Positions 26,608-34,477 of a stretch of 46,122 nt of DNA are shown in pieces (the stretch's first letter is position 1; each line of letters begins with the position of its first letter). This stretch comes from Streptomyces albipurpureus (GTDB lineage Bacteria > Actinomycetota > Actinomycetes > Streptomycetales > Streptomycetaceae). The notes below the pieces were generated by a model that searched no databases, had not been told where the DNA came from, and saw nothing but the letters and a program-made list of their open reading frames with translations. Made by a program: the position numbers and the translations under genes. Location of the stretch: the NCBI RefSeq assembly GCF_023701525.1, contig NZ_JAMQAW010000007.1, forward strand, positions 1 to 46,122. Reading direction: 5' to 3'.

Positions 26608-26757
26608 AATGGCCTACCGGGAAGCCTTCAGCACCGAACAGACACATCCGCAATGCAAAGGAAGCCCACCCGCATATCTCGGACGTCATACTCCTGCCAG
26701 CCTTCGTGCCCTGTTCATTTCCGGAAGGGCTTCAGGGATGGTTCCGCGTACCTCCCC

Positions 26758-26979
26758 TCACTGGGGAGACGGCGTTCTCGTTCCAGTGCCGGATCGCAGA
26801 CCCCTACGGACCTGAGCCGTGTGGGTGACCCGCACGTCGTCGTTCGAGTCCAGGACCACAGTGAGGAGCGGGCGGGCGGCCATGATCACTGCATCCCTTG
26901 CCGGGCATCTGGGGTCCGGATTGGTGCCGCACACCAGGTCGTCGGTTCCGGTCTCGCCCAGCATATTGATCGGGTACAC
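26758..26979 (-). CDS. Small hypothetical protein
   Basis: Open frame of 73 codons starting with GTG (GAGG about 12 bases upstream), with GC-rich third positions over its first 60 codons. The sequence starts with YPINMLGETGTDDLVCGTNP and contains two cysteines; no known family. It overlaps the end of the DUF402-like remnant in another frame, so only one of the two can be fully real. Coding status uncertain. Confidence 0.4.
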   Translation of the reverse strand: MYPINMLGETGTDDLVCGTNPDPRCPARDAVIMAARPLLTVVLDSNDDVRVTHTAQVRRGLRSGTGTRTPSPQ

Positions 26980-27245
26980 AGACCCATGTCCTCACCCTTC
27001 TCTCGTTGGATGGGTCGGCTCATGCGGGGGCACCGAGCCCAGTCGGCGGGAGGTGCTTGTCCAGGCTGCGCAGCAGTTCGCGGGCCAGAGCAGCGAGTAA
27101 GTTCGCCACCAGGGGTGGGGTGGACGGAAATACGGCCTCGCGCGGGGGTGTCGGCGATCACCCGCAGCACCTGCTCGCTCCACACCCGCCCCGAGCAGTG
27201 CACGTCGCGCCGCACCACCGTCTCCCCTGCCTCGAAGGTCTCCAC
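26886..27245 (-). pseudogene. DUF402 N-terminal remnant
   Basis: GTG at 27245 is preceded by GGGAGG. The first ~34 residues (FEAGETVVRRDVH, then RVWSEQVLRVIADT) match the start of actinobacterial DUF402 proteins, a nucleotide phosphatase-like family. After this the frame turns into low-quality sequence with no DUF402 core. A better tail may lie in another frame (about 27000-27130). It is most likely a truncated or frameshifted gene; the 119-codon open frame could still be translated. Confidence 0.5.
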
Positions 27246-27361
27246 CGAGTGCCTCCCTCGTGCCGGCCTGGCCGGGACGTCCGGCCACGCGGGCACCAGC
27301 TCAGCCCGCGGGAGCGGAGTGGGCAAGCCGCCCGTTCGGGGCTGCTTACCCACCCCGCCCC

Positions 27362-27868
27362 TCAGGCGTGCCCAGTCTCCGCCCCCCACAGCGGGCGGGC
27401 GTTCCCGGTCCCGCCGCAGTGGAAGCAGCGGCCCGAGCGGGCAGTTCCCGGCCTGCCGATGGTGTCGGCGGCGTCCACCAAGAGCCGGGTGAGGCCGGTC
27501 AGATGGTCCTGGTGCAGGGCGAGGTCGTGGCGCCTGCCCACCATGATGTCCAGGGCGACGTCGGGGCCGAGGGTCCGGGCGTCCCAGCTGATGCCGCGCG
27601 TGGCGGTGGAGATCATGTCGTGCAGGTCGCTGGTGGTCTGCGTCCCGGTCAGCTGTATCCGCGACGCGAGGACGACGTCCGATGCCTGAACGAAGGACAG
27701 CACGCCCGCCGGCAGGACGAACGGCTTCAGGCCGACGACAGGATCGCTGTGCGTACCGCGCAGCCGGGCCAGCGCGTTCCACATGTAGACGCCTGGGCCG
27801 TACGGCCAGGCCGCCGCAGCCACGGCCTCGATGTCCTGCTTGTCCCGCCTGTCGCGCCTGATGCCCAC
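27362..27868 (-). CDS. Hypothetical protein with C-terminal CxxC
   Basis: Protein of 168 residues. GTG at 27868 is chosen because GGAGGAG stands 4 bases upstream; the open frame extends to 27988 but without a ribosome site. Recognisable features are an acidic, well-conserved-looking middle (AWPYGPGVYMWNALARLRG) and a C-terminal CFHCGGTG that may bind zinc. Codon use is typical for Streptomyces. No family recognised. Confidence 0.65.
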   Translation of the reverse strand: MGIRRDRRDKQDIEAVAAAAWPYGPGVYMWNALARLRGTHSDPVVGLKPFVLPAGVLSFVQASDVVLASRIQLTGTQTTSDLHDMISTATRGISWDARTLGPDVALDIMVGRRHDLALHQDHLTGLTRLLVDAADTIGRPGTARSGRCFHCGGTGNARPLWGAETGHA

Positions 27869-28081
27869 GGGTCTCCTCCACTGGTACTTGCTTCGACGCC
27901 TCCTTGATACGCCGACTCCGAGGCACCGTGCGTGCCCGGACCCCGGTCGTCCCATCCGCTGGCGCGGAGACTTCAAACCCCGTCCCACAGGGCGGTCCGA
28001 CGACTCCCCGCCTGCCCCGAACCGAACCGGACGCCGGACAATCCCTTTGCGGCGAGGGCGTGCCCGGCGTCACGCACAACG

Positions 28082-28522
28082 TCAGCGGCCGACCGGCTCC
28101 GGGTAGCGCTCCCGGCGCAGGTCCGGGTCGACGACGCCGATCTCGAACCAGGGCTCACCCAACTGAAGTCGGGGCAGGGTGTTCACCCACACCGCGACGG
28201 CGATGCCCTCCACGTCGGCGGCCAGCGCCTGGAGGCGGTTGTCGAGCAGGTGTTCCGGCAGTCCTGCGAGGACGACGTGGAGCCGTGGGAAGGTCTTCGA
28301 GCGGGTGTAGCTGTGGCGCTGCCAGAACGGATACATGGTGCCGATCGTGCCGCGGGTGCCTTCCCAGACGCGGTGCCCTGCGTAGCGCTCGTAGTCCCAC
28401 ACATCCTTCGCGAGGCGGGCGCGGGTCATGGTGCTGTATCTGAGCGCTACCACCACGGGTTGCGCCACGTCCAGGACCAGCTCACCACCTAGCCCCACCG
28501 CCCGGTGTGCCAGCACCTCCAC
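28082..28522 (-). CDS. Hypothetical protein
   Basis: Open frame of 146 codons with good codon bias. The product has hydrophobic strands (LVLDVAQPVVVALRY, LHVVLAGLP, EGIAVAVWVN) alternating with charged segments and looks like a compact alpha/beta protein; no known motif. The GTG at 28522 is the longest start; a later start is possible. It is divergent from the gene at 28625 with about 100 bases between them. Confidence 0.65.
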   Translation of the reverse strand: MEVLAHRAVGLGGELVLDVAQPVVVALRYSTMTRARLAKDVWDYERYAGHRVWEGTRGTIGTMYPFWQRHSYTRSKTFPRLHVVLAGLPEHLLDNRLQALAADVEGIAVAVWVNTLPRLQLGEPWFEIGVVDPDLRRERYPEPVGR

Positions 28523-28624
28523 CTGGACAGTGGTCGCAGCCGGCCCGGCTCCCGCCTCGGATACCGTGTCCCTCTACGGGGCGCCATAACGGATGTGACG
28601 CCCCCCACCGGAGGTAGTCAGCCT

Positions 28625-29014
28625 ATGAGTTCAAAGCGCAGCAAGAATCCAGCCCTGCCCGTACTTGACGACGCATTCCGACTCACGTCGGTCAAGGACA
28701 CCGAAGAGTCCACCCGTGACTTGGCCGCACGGCTGGCCACCACCGAGCTGCGCCGCGCTTCCCACCCGGGCCGCGTCACCTGGGAGCCCACCGATCAGGC
28801 CGAGCCCGTACCGGTCCCACCGACTGTGGTCGACGGTGACGGAGACCTGTGGCTACGGGACCGGGACACTGGCACCTGGACCATGCCCGAGTTCAACCCG
28901 AAGGAGTTCCCGGCCCGCTGTGGCGAGGTTCTGACATGGAACCAACTTGCCCGCGAGTTCGGCCCGCTCACCGCACTGGCCGACGACCGCCGCATCGGCG
29001 GCGGCCGGCGCTGA
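28625..29014 (+). CDS. Hypothetical protein
   Basis: Protein of 129 residues starting MSSKRSKNPALPVLDDAF. The ATG at 28625 has GGAGG 11 bases upstream, and the longer frame (from 28505) has none. Charged and polar with no transmembrane segment. The middle has a run DGDGDLWLRDRDTGTW that looks like a beta-hairpin, and the end contains helix-like EVLTWNQLAREFGPLTAL. Family unknown to me; similar small proteins are common in Streptomyces accessory regions. Confidence 0.65.
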   Translation: MSSKRSKNPALPVLDDAFRLTSVKDTEESTRDLAARLATTELRRASHPGRVTWEPTDQAEPVPVPPTVVDGDGDLWLRDRDTGTWTMPEFNPKEFPARCGEVLTWNQLAREFGPLTALADDRRIGGGRR

Positions 29015-29131
29015 CCACGCAGCCTTCTGGATGACCACGCCCCTGAAGCGCCCGCAACGGGTAGCTGGGAGCTCCAGCTCACCGCCAAGCTCGACAATGG
29101 CGACGAGCAGGTGAGCGTGGTGGTCGCAGGT

Positions 29132-29449
29132 TCAAGGTGTGTCACCGGAGTGGTAGAAGCGGCACATGACTCCCGGGCCCGCTATGCGGAGTTCACCAAA
29201 ACGCGGGTCATACAGCTCACTACCGCCCGGCCACCGCGACAACTCGGTGAACAGGGCGACACCGTCGTCGATCTCCTCCGGCCGCCAACCCGTAACGTCC
29301 AACAGGAGACCGTCCAGCGGCCCGCCCACGAGCGCGGCATACGTCTGGTGCGGCAACGGACTGCGGTTGGGGTGGTCGGGGTCGGCTGAGCGGCATGGAT
29401 AGTGAGGATGAGCGGTTGCTGCGGGGCCGGGTCTACCGCCGCGTTCCAT
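29132..29449 (-). CDS. Small hypothetical protein
   Basis: The conserved-looking part starts at about residue 36 (YAALVGGPLDGLLLDVTGW) and runs to the C-terminal RFYHSGDTP. The first 35 residues are low-complexity and histidine/proline-rich, so the true start is probably an internal TTG (SPLPHQTYAALV). No family known to me. It is followed by the spacer and perfect inverted repeat at 29618-29662. Confidence 0.5.
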   Translation of the reverse strand: MERGGRPGPAATAHPHYPCRSADPDHPNRSPLPHQTYAALVGGPLDGLLLDVTGWRPEEIDDGVALFTELSRWPGGSELYDPRFGELRIAGPGVMCRFYHSGDTP

Positions 29450-29617
29450 CCGCCACTGACACTCGAAATGCCGGCGCCAAGCCCGGTGCCAGGCGATGTC
29501 ATTGCACTACACAGCCCGCAGCAGGTACGCCCGCCCGCCAACCGCGTGCCCAAGCAGTCCGGTGCCGCCAACGACCGGTACCGCAGTAGCCCCCATCGGC
29601 CCGAATAGCGGTCCCGG

Positions 29618-29662
29618 CTTAGATCAGGGCCGCAAGCAACAACAGCGCGGCCCTGATCTAAG
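29618..29662. terminator. Perfect 16-bp inverted repeat, terminator or operator
   Basis: Arms 29618-29633 and 29647-29662 are exact reverse complements (CTTAGATCAGGGCCGC) around a 13-base A/C-rich loop. It lies downstream of the minus-strand csp gene, so a terminator for csp is the simplest reading, although it is about 130 bases past the stop. The region 29450-29794 contains no gene. Confidence 0.5.
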
Positions 29663-29794
29663 TGGGCCTCAGATGCTGTCCCCGTCGTCTGAAGGCCGAC
29701 GCTCCCTGCTTCGGGAGAACCCAGCCAGATAACAGGCTCCGCCGGGGGCGGCCGTGCGCTCCCAGCACGGGCCGATCGGGGAGAGAGAGAGGGG

Positions 29795-29998
29795 TCAGGC
29801 CAAGTTGATGTTCTCCGCCTGGGGGCCCTTCTGGCCCTGGGTGATGTCGAACGTCACGGCCTGGCCTTCCTGGAGCTCACGGAAGCCCGAGGAGTTGATC
29901 GCCGAATAGTGAGCGAACACGTCCGGGCCGCCGCCGTCCTGAGCGAGGAAGCCGAAGCCCTTCTCCGCGTTGAACCACTTAACCGTTCCCGTAGCCAT
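29795..29998 (-). CDS. Cold-shock protein (CspA family)
   Basis: Protein of 67 residues and a full-length cold-shock domain. [18 protein letters not shown] carries RNP-1 (KGFGF), and VFAHYSAI is the RNP-2 variant. It is a single-stranded nucleic acid chaperone that binds RNA under cold or stress. Start at ATG 29998; the open frame continues upstream to 30292 without homology and is rejected. The ~290-base leader up to the MerR-type gene may be a regulated 5' UTR. A 36-base exact piece of this gene recurs at 37120-37155. Confidence 0.93.
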   Translation of the reverse strand: MATGTVKWFNAEKGFGFLAQDGGGPDVFAHYSAINSSGFRELQEGQAVTFDITQGQKGPQAENINLA

Positions 29999-30288
29999 AT
30001 CCCATGCCCTCCAGTCGATGAACGCCTCCCACAACACGCGGAAGGCGGAGGTGATCGCCCTGGTCCCTGCGACACAGCACAGCAAAACACCCACACCGAA
30101 AGCCTGAGCAAAAAAAGTGGGGGTCCGAACCACGACAGCTGACCGGGACGCTACACGCACACACACCCCGTCACCACAAAAAACCACCCACACACCACAC
30201 CCCAGCATCCGTGCACAGGGGCACTGTAAAACCGTCCTTGACAGACCCACACAAGGCGCGCGCCGCCACCCGACGGACACGCGCCACC

Positions 30289-30627
30289 TCACGCCGCAGC
30301 CTGCGAGTTCGCTGATCCGGCGGTACGGCGATACTCCGCGTTGATGCGCTGGGCTTCCTCGAGTTGGTCTTCGAGGATGATGATGCGGCAGGCGGCCTCA
30401 ACGGGCGTGCCGTGGTCGACGAGTTCGCGGGCGCGGGCGGCGATGCGCAACTGGTAGCGGGAATAGCGGCGATGACCACCCGCGGAGCGCAGTGGCGTGA
30501 TGAGGCGGGCATCCCCGATGGCGCGCAGGAAACCCTGGGTCGTGCCGAGCATCTCAGCGGCGCGGCCCATGGTGTAGGCGGGGTAATCGTCATCATCAAG
30601 CCGGCCGTACGAGTCGTCTGCTGTCAT
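30289..30627 (-). CDS. MerR-type helix-turn-helix regulator
   Basis: Protein of 112 residues with an N-terminal MerR-like winged helix ([19 protein letters not shown], then [10 protein letters not shown]) and a short helical tail. It lacks cysteine-rich effector sites, so it resembles BldC/short MerR proteins that act on DNA architecture. ATG at 30627 is preferred (AGAGG 5 bases before); GTG 30633 would add two residues. Upstream lies a 10-bp stem (30657-30686) that may be its operator. Confidence 0.8.
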   Translation of the reverse strand: MTADDSYGRLDDDDYPAYTMGRAAEMLGTTQGFLRAIGDARLITPLRSAGGHRRYSRYQLRIAARARELVDHGTPVEAACRIIILEDQLEEAQRINAEYRRTAGSANSQAAA

Positions 30628-30656
30628 CTGCACCTCTCATATCGTGAACGCGGGGA

Positions 30657-30686
30657 GGGGCCCTGGCGCTATTGCACCAGGGCCCC
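30657..30686. promoter_or_regulatory. 10-bp stem before the MerR-type gene
   Basis: GGGGCCCTGG and its exact complement CCAGGGCCCC flank a 10-base loop, about 30 bases before the MerR-type start. It could be an operator for autoregulation or a terminator reading into this region. The stretch 30687-31472 beyond it (about 790 bases) has no supported gene; it is C/T-skewed with many TACTG words. Confidence 0.4.
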
Positions 30687-31472
30687 GAAGGAACTGCTCC
30701 ACCATCTACCGGCCCTGATACCGCGCCGGTCTACTTGTTCCGCGCGGCCACCCGGGAGAGGGGGGCATTGCGGGGATCGCGGTTGCTTGACCGGAGACCA
30801 CCTCACTATCGATGTCCTGCGGTACCCGAACTCCAACTGCCGCCCGGGCGATCCTGATGGCGCCGAATTCCTCCGTTCATCCCTCTGGGATCCATCACTT
30901 ACCTACTACTACTGCTGGTTCTGCTCTCCTGCGTACTGCTCTGTGGCCTGACCAAGCGCCACTCTTCGGCAGCCAGCCCCGTCGCCCATCCCGCAACCGC
31001 TCTGGCTTAGAACCCCACTGCCGAACCTCCTGATGCGCGCGCCCGCAGCCGACGCCTTCACCAAGGTGCTACTCAATGACTTCACTGCTGGTCCTACGAA
31101 CTGCACCTACTGGTACCGCCACTGCGGTACCACTCACGGCGGCCCCTGATCACCGCGGGCCACCCGGTCCGGTCGCCAGTCCCGTCGCCGCCCTACAACA
31201 ACCCTGGCTTCGAAACTCCACCACCGCACCGCCCTGCGTACTGCAACTACCTGTACTGCTGCTCGGCAGTTCGTCTCTGCCGGGCCCTGCTGTCCTTCTG
31301 GCTACGAGAGAAACCATAACCACACCACCACCCAATGTCTACTCCGGCCGAGATAGATTTCCGCGTGCGTGTCTCTGAAGTATTCGGGTGTTGTCGGGTT
31401 GAACGGTTGAGGGCGGGGGCACAACGACCGGGCAGGCAGGGCTGGACACCGACAACAGACCCGGAGCGCGCG

Positions 31473-31862
31473 ATGACCACGATGAGCGCCGAGCGCACAG
31501 CCATTCGTTCTCAGTCCGCCGCCGAGGCGCGCCAGGCCGCCCGGGCATTCCTCGAAGCCCTCGGGCAGCCGGCCATCGGCCGGGAGCAGGCCGACACGGT
31601 CGTCCTGGTCGTCTCCGAGCTCGTGACGAACGCCCTGCGCCACGGCGGCGGCGCCTACACCCTCCGCCTAGCCGCCCACCCCGGCGCCATCGAGGTCGCC
31701 GTCGAGGATCCCAGCCCGCGAATGCCGCGGATGCGGACTCCCGACCTCGTCGACGGGACGGGCGGATTCGGCTGGCACATGGTCAACGACCTCGCCCACC
31801 GCGTCGTCGTCACGCCCGGGCCCGAAGGCGGCAAGACCGTCCGCGCCCTCCTCCCCAGCTAG
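31473..31862 (+). CDS. RsbW-like ATP-binding anti-sigma factor
   Basis: Protein of 129 residues with a HATPase_c fold: N-box VVSELVTNALRHGGG, G1 box VEDPSPRMP and a GTGGFGWHMV G2-like loop. Single-domain proteins of this type in Streptomyces act as anti-sigma factors or kinases of anti-anti-sigma factors. No partner gene is adjacent. ATG at 31473 has GGAG 8 bases upstream. Followed by csbD on the same strand. Confidence 0.85.
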   Translation: MTTMSAERTAIRSQSAAEARQAARAFLEALGQPAIGREQADTVVLVVSELVTNALRHGGGAYTLRLAAHPGAIEVAVEDPSPRMPRMRTPDLVDGTGGFGWHMVNDLAHRVVVTPGPEGGKTVRALLPS

Positions 31863-31991
31863 CACACTGGGCCGCGCCGCGGCCGTCGTGAGCCCGGGCA
31901 AGCCCTGTCGCAATCGGACTGTTTACGAGGGCTTCCAGCGGTCATACGAGGTTCCGTAAGGCGTTTCCACCGAAAGAGGGAGTGATCAGCT

Positions 31992-32165
31992 GTGTCTGGT
32001 GAGCAGAAGACCGAGGCGAAGGTTGAGCAGGCCAAGGGCAAGCTCAAGGAGACCGCTGGTCGCCTGACGGGCAACGAGCGGTTGACCGCCGAGGGCCGTG
32101 CGGAGCAGGCCACGGGCGACGCCCGCGAAGCCAAGGAGAAGGTCAAGGACGTCTTCAAGCACTGA
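31992..32165 (+). CDS. CsbD family stress protein
   Basis: Protein of 57 residues with GTG start at 31992, too short to be obvious among longer frames. The pattern EQKTEAKVEQAKGKLKETAG followed by a mirror helix is the CsbD signature: small, highly charged, helical proteins under general stress sigma control. GGGAG lies about 10 bases upstream. A GTTT-N15-GGTCAT string at about 31920-31945 faintly resembles sigma-B-type promoters (low confidence). Terminated by the strong hairpin at 32176-32211. Confidence 0.9.
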   Translation: MSGEQKTEAKVEQAKGKLKETAGRLTGNERLTAEGRAEQATGDAREAKEKVKDVFKH

Positions 32166-32175
32166 TCCTCGTATG

Positions 32176-32211
32176 TCAGGGCCGGAACCGCAGGAGCGGT
32201 TCCGGCCCTGA
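32176..32211. terminator. Strong hairpin terminator after csbD
   Basis: A 15-bp perfect stem (TCAGGGCCGGAACCG and its complement) with a 6-base loop directly after csbD, between two converging genes. Bidirectional termination is likely. Confidence 0.85.
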
Positions 32212-32238
32212 CGCGTGTCCTCGCGCTGTCGGCCGGGG

Positions 32239-32685
32239 TCAGGCGAGGGCGGGCTCGGGCCGACGCAGTTCGGCCTGGCCGAAGAGGAGGGCGTAGCCGC
32301 CGGGGAGTTGGCGCAGGATGCGGGCGAGGAGGTCGGGTCCGGCGAGGCGGGTGACTACGGCGAGGACGGCGCCGGTGTCCCAGCGGGCGGTGGCGGGGGT
32401 GGCGCCGGTGCGTGCGGCGAGGTCTTTGACGAAGCCCCAGCCGGTGAGGTGTTCGGTGTCGGGGATCTGGGCGGTCAGGGTGAGGGCGGCCTCGGCGGGC
32501 AGGCACTGGGCGAGGATGGTGCTTTCGTCGCCGGTGAGCTGGCGGCCGAGGGCAGCCAGGACGTGGTGGACGACTTCCGCGGCGCGTTCGCGGGTGGGGT
32601 AGGCGCCTTCGTAGCGCACGCGTTCCAGCATCTGGTCGAACGTCATGACGTGATGGGCCGGGTTCGGTCGAGGCTGGTCGTACAT
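32239..32685 (-). CDS. DUF2267 family protein
   Basis: Protein of 148 residues; from about residue 15 it reads as DUF2267 (MTFDQMLERVRYEGAYPT, then RAAEVVHHVLAALGRQL and a C-terminal LLARILRQLPGGY). Helical repeat-like cytoplasmic protein of unknown function, often next to stress genes in actinobacteria. The start at ATG 32685 has AAAGG upstream; ATG 32646 is an alternative. Confidence 0.85.
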   Translation of the reverse strand: MYDQPRPNPAHHVMTFDQMLERVRYEGAYPTRERAAEVVHHVLAALGRQLTGDESTILAQCLPAEAALTLTAQIPDTEHLTGWGFVKDLAARTGATPATARWDTGAVLAVVTRLAGPDLLARILRQLPGGYALLFGQAELRRPEPALA

Positions 32686-32735
32686 GGCTGCGGTTGCCTT
32701 TCTCTGCGAAGGATCCGGCCTCCGGCCGGTGACGG

Positions 32736-32913
32736 TCAGGTGGGCTGGGGGCCGAGGAGGAGGTCGTAGCCGTGCGGGAGCTGCAGGAGGACCTCACGGG
32801 TCAGGACATCGCCTGCGGCGGCGGCCGCGGTGGATCGGCCTCTTCCCGGGGTTTCGTACTCGCCGCGTTCCTGGACATGGGCCAGGAACGACTCCCTCCC
32901 TGCGTATCGACAT
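32736..32913 (-). pseudogene. DUF2267 gene with internal deletion
   Basis: ATG at 32913 has an excellent ribosome site (GGAGGTGA), but its frame is soon lost. In a shifted frame SFLAHVQERGEYETPGR matches the beginning of DUF2267, then TREVLLQLPHGYDLLLG and a stop match its end; the middle ~60 residues are missing. It is a paralogue of the intact neighbour, damaged by both a frameshift and a deletion. The spacer to the Hsp20 gene (32914-33021) has no gene. Confidence 0.65.
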
Positions 32914-33021
32914 CACGTCACCTCCGGGAATGGGGTGAAGGGGTCACGGAGGGGCGGAGGGCGGGATGCCGGAGGGGGAATCGGCTTTCCCCGCCCTCCG
33001 CGGCCGGCTGGTGGGCGGGTT

Positions 33022-33456
33022 TCAGCCGGAGATCTGCCTGCGGTCGGCCGTGCCGCCGATGCTGATCTTGCGGGGCTTGGCGCGCTCGGCGATCGGGATG
33101 CGCAGGGTCAGGACACCCGCGTCGTAATCGGCGTGGATCCGCTCGGTGTCCAGGGTGTCGGAGAGCATGATCTGGCGGGAGAAGACACCGAGGAGCCGCT
33201 CGGAGAGCTCCACCTTCACGGATTCGGCCTTCGCGACCGGGCGGCGCTCCGCCTTCACGGTCAGCATGTTCCGCTCGACGTCGATGTCGATCGCCTCCGG
33301 GTTCACGCCGGGGAGGTCGAAGGCGATCACGTACTCGTCGCCCTCGCGGTAGGCGTCCATCGGCATCACGGACGGCTTCGACCACGTCCCCGACGTACCC
33401 GACAGCTGCTGGACGATCCGGTCCATCTCGCGGAACGGGTCAGTGCGCATCAACAT
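33022..33456 (-). CDS. Small heat-shock protein Hsp20 (Hsp18-like)
   Basis: Protein of 144 residues with a typical alpha-crystallin domain: start RTDPFREMDRI, core YVIAFDLPGV, RNMLTVKAERR and the C-terminal GVLTLRIPIAE. It is an ATP-independent holdase that binds unfolding proteins in the cytoplasm. ATG at 33456 has GGAGGTG upstream. Two RheA-type operators lie between it and the divergent repressor gene, the S. albus hsp18-rheA arrangement. Confidence 0.93.
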   Translation of the reverse strand: MLMRTDPFREMDRIVQQLSGTSGTWSKPSVMPMDAYREGDEYVIAFDLPGVNPEAIDIDVERNMLTVKAERRPVAKAESVKVELSERLLGVFSRQIMLSDTLDTERIHADYDAGVLTLRIPIAERAKPRKISIGGTADRRQISG

Positions 33457-33523
33457 CGCGAAACACCTCCAGTTGGTTCAGGCAGAAACTGCCAATGCGC
33501 TTCAACGTGCATCCGTTGTAACA

Positions 33524-33542
33524 TGTCATCGAAACGATGACA
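33524..33542. promoter_or_regulatory. RheA operator 1
   Basis: TGTCATC-N5-GATGACA, an exact match to the RheA binding site known from the S. albus hsp18 promoter. It is 68 bases from the Hsp20 start and 44 from the repressor start. Confidence 0.85.
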
Positions 33543-33549
33543 AGAACGG

Positions 33550-33568
33550 AGTCATCTGGAGGATGACA
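33550..33568. promoter_or_regulatory. RheA operator 2
   Basis: AGTCATC-N5-GATGACA: one mismatch to the consensus dyad. It sits 18 bases before the repressor start and probably serves autoregulation. Spacing to operator 1 is 26 bases centre to centre. Confidence 0.75.
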
Positions 33569-33585
33569 AGACGCCGGAGAATCCC

Positions 33586-34245
33586 ATGAACGAACCCACC
33601 CCGCCTACCGCACCCGTTCCCTTCCTCGCCGCCGCGGCAGCGCTGGAGGCCATCAACCAGTCCGTAAAGGACGCACAGCAGCCCCCCGGGGGAACACCGA
33701 AGACGACAGCGCCGCCCGCAGCCGGCTCCGGCCCGCACCCGGCCCTGGCCGCACTGCTGACGCTGCGCGAGATCCGCGAACAACTCGCCGGCTGGGAGAG
33801 CGGCCTGATCGAAACCGCCCGCGGCAAGGGCGCGAGCTGGGCCGACCTCGCCGGACCCCTCGGAGTCGCCAGCCGCCAGGCCGCCGAACGCCGCTACCTC
33901 CGCCTGCGCCCCGGCACCCCCGGCTCCACCGGCGAAGAACGAGTCCAGGCCACCCGCGACACCCGCGCCGCCGACCGCACCGTCACCGCCTGGGCCCGCG
34001 ACAACGCAGCCGACCTCCGCCGCCTGGCCGCACAGATCACCGCCCTCACCGACCTGCCCGCCGACACGGTCGGCGCCCTGAACCTGGCCCTCGGCCACGA
34101 CGACGCCGCCCGCCTCATACGCCCCCTGACCGACACCCGGGCCCACCTGCGGCCCCAAGACGCGGACCTCGCCGAACGCATCGACACCCTGACCCGGCAC
34201 ACCGAACAACTCCGCCAGACAACTCACGGCCAGCGCAGCACCTGA
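33586..34245 (+). CDS. rheA: RheA-like Hsp18 transcriptional repressor
   Basis: Protein of 219 residues, divergent from hsp20. The helix-turn-helix is best seen at ASWADLAGPLGVASRQAAERR; the flanks are alanine-rich helices. RheA of S. albus is a temperature-sensing repressor of hsp18 that is released by heat. The identification rests on the divergent layout plus the two operators. ATG at 33586 with GGAG upstream. The 232 bases after the gene show no other gene. Confidence 0.8.
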   Translation: MNEPTPPTAPVPFLAAAAALEAINQSVKDAQQPPGGTPKTTAPPAAGSGPHPALAALLTLREIREQLAGWESGLIETARGKGASWADLAGPLGVASRQAAERRYLRLRPGTPGSTGEERVQATRDTRAADRTVTAWARDNAADLRRLAAQITALTDLPADTVGALNLALGHDDAARLIRPLTDTRAHLRPQDADLAERIDTLTRHTEQLRQTTHGQRST

Positions 34246-34477
34246 GCAACACCCGCCCCCATCACGCTCACCCGAAAGCCCCTCCCCTATCCGGCACCCA
34301 CCGGCCGGCGAGGCGTCGTGGAGGACAACGACTACCCTCCTCCGGATGCCTGAGGTGGGGGCAACAACTCCTTGAGATGCCGGCTCCCGTCATCGCGGAC
34401 GCTCTCGGCTACCACGACAAGACCACCACCCGCCTGCTGCCAGGACGACCGTCACCAAGAGCAGGAGGAAAGTTGGT

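Noticed and set aside
26886..28079. 397-codon minus-strand frame as a single gene
   Set aside because: Its first two thirds are antisense or out-of-frame to better genes; only the DUF402-like segment from 27245 has meaning.
29999..30292. N-terminal extension of the cold-shock protein
   Set aside because: The family is about 67 residues and begins at [10 protein letters not shown]; the extension has no homology or ribosome site.
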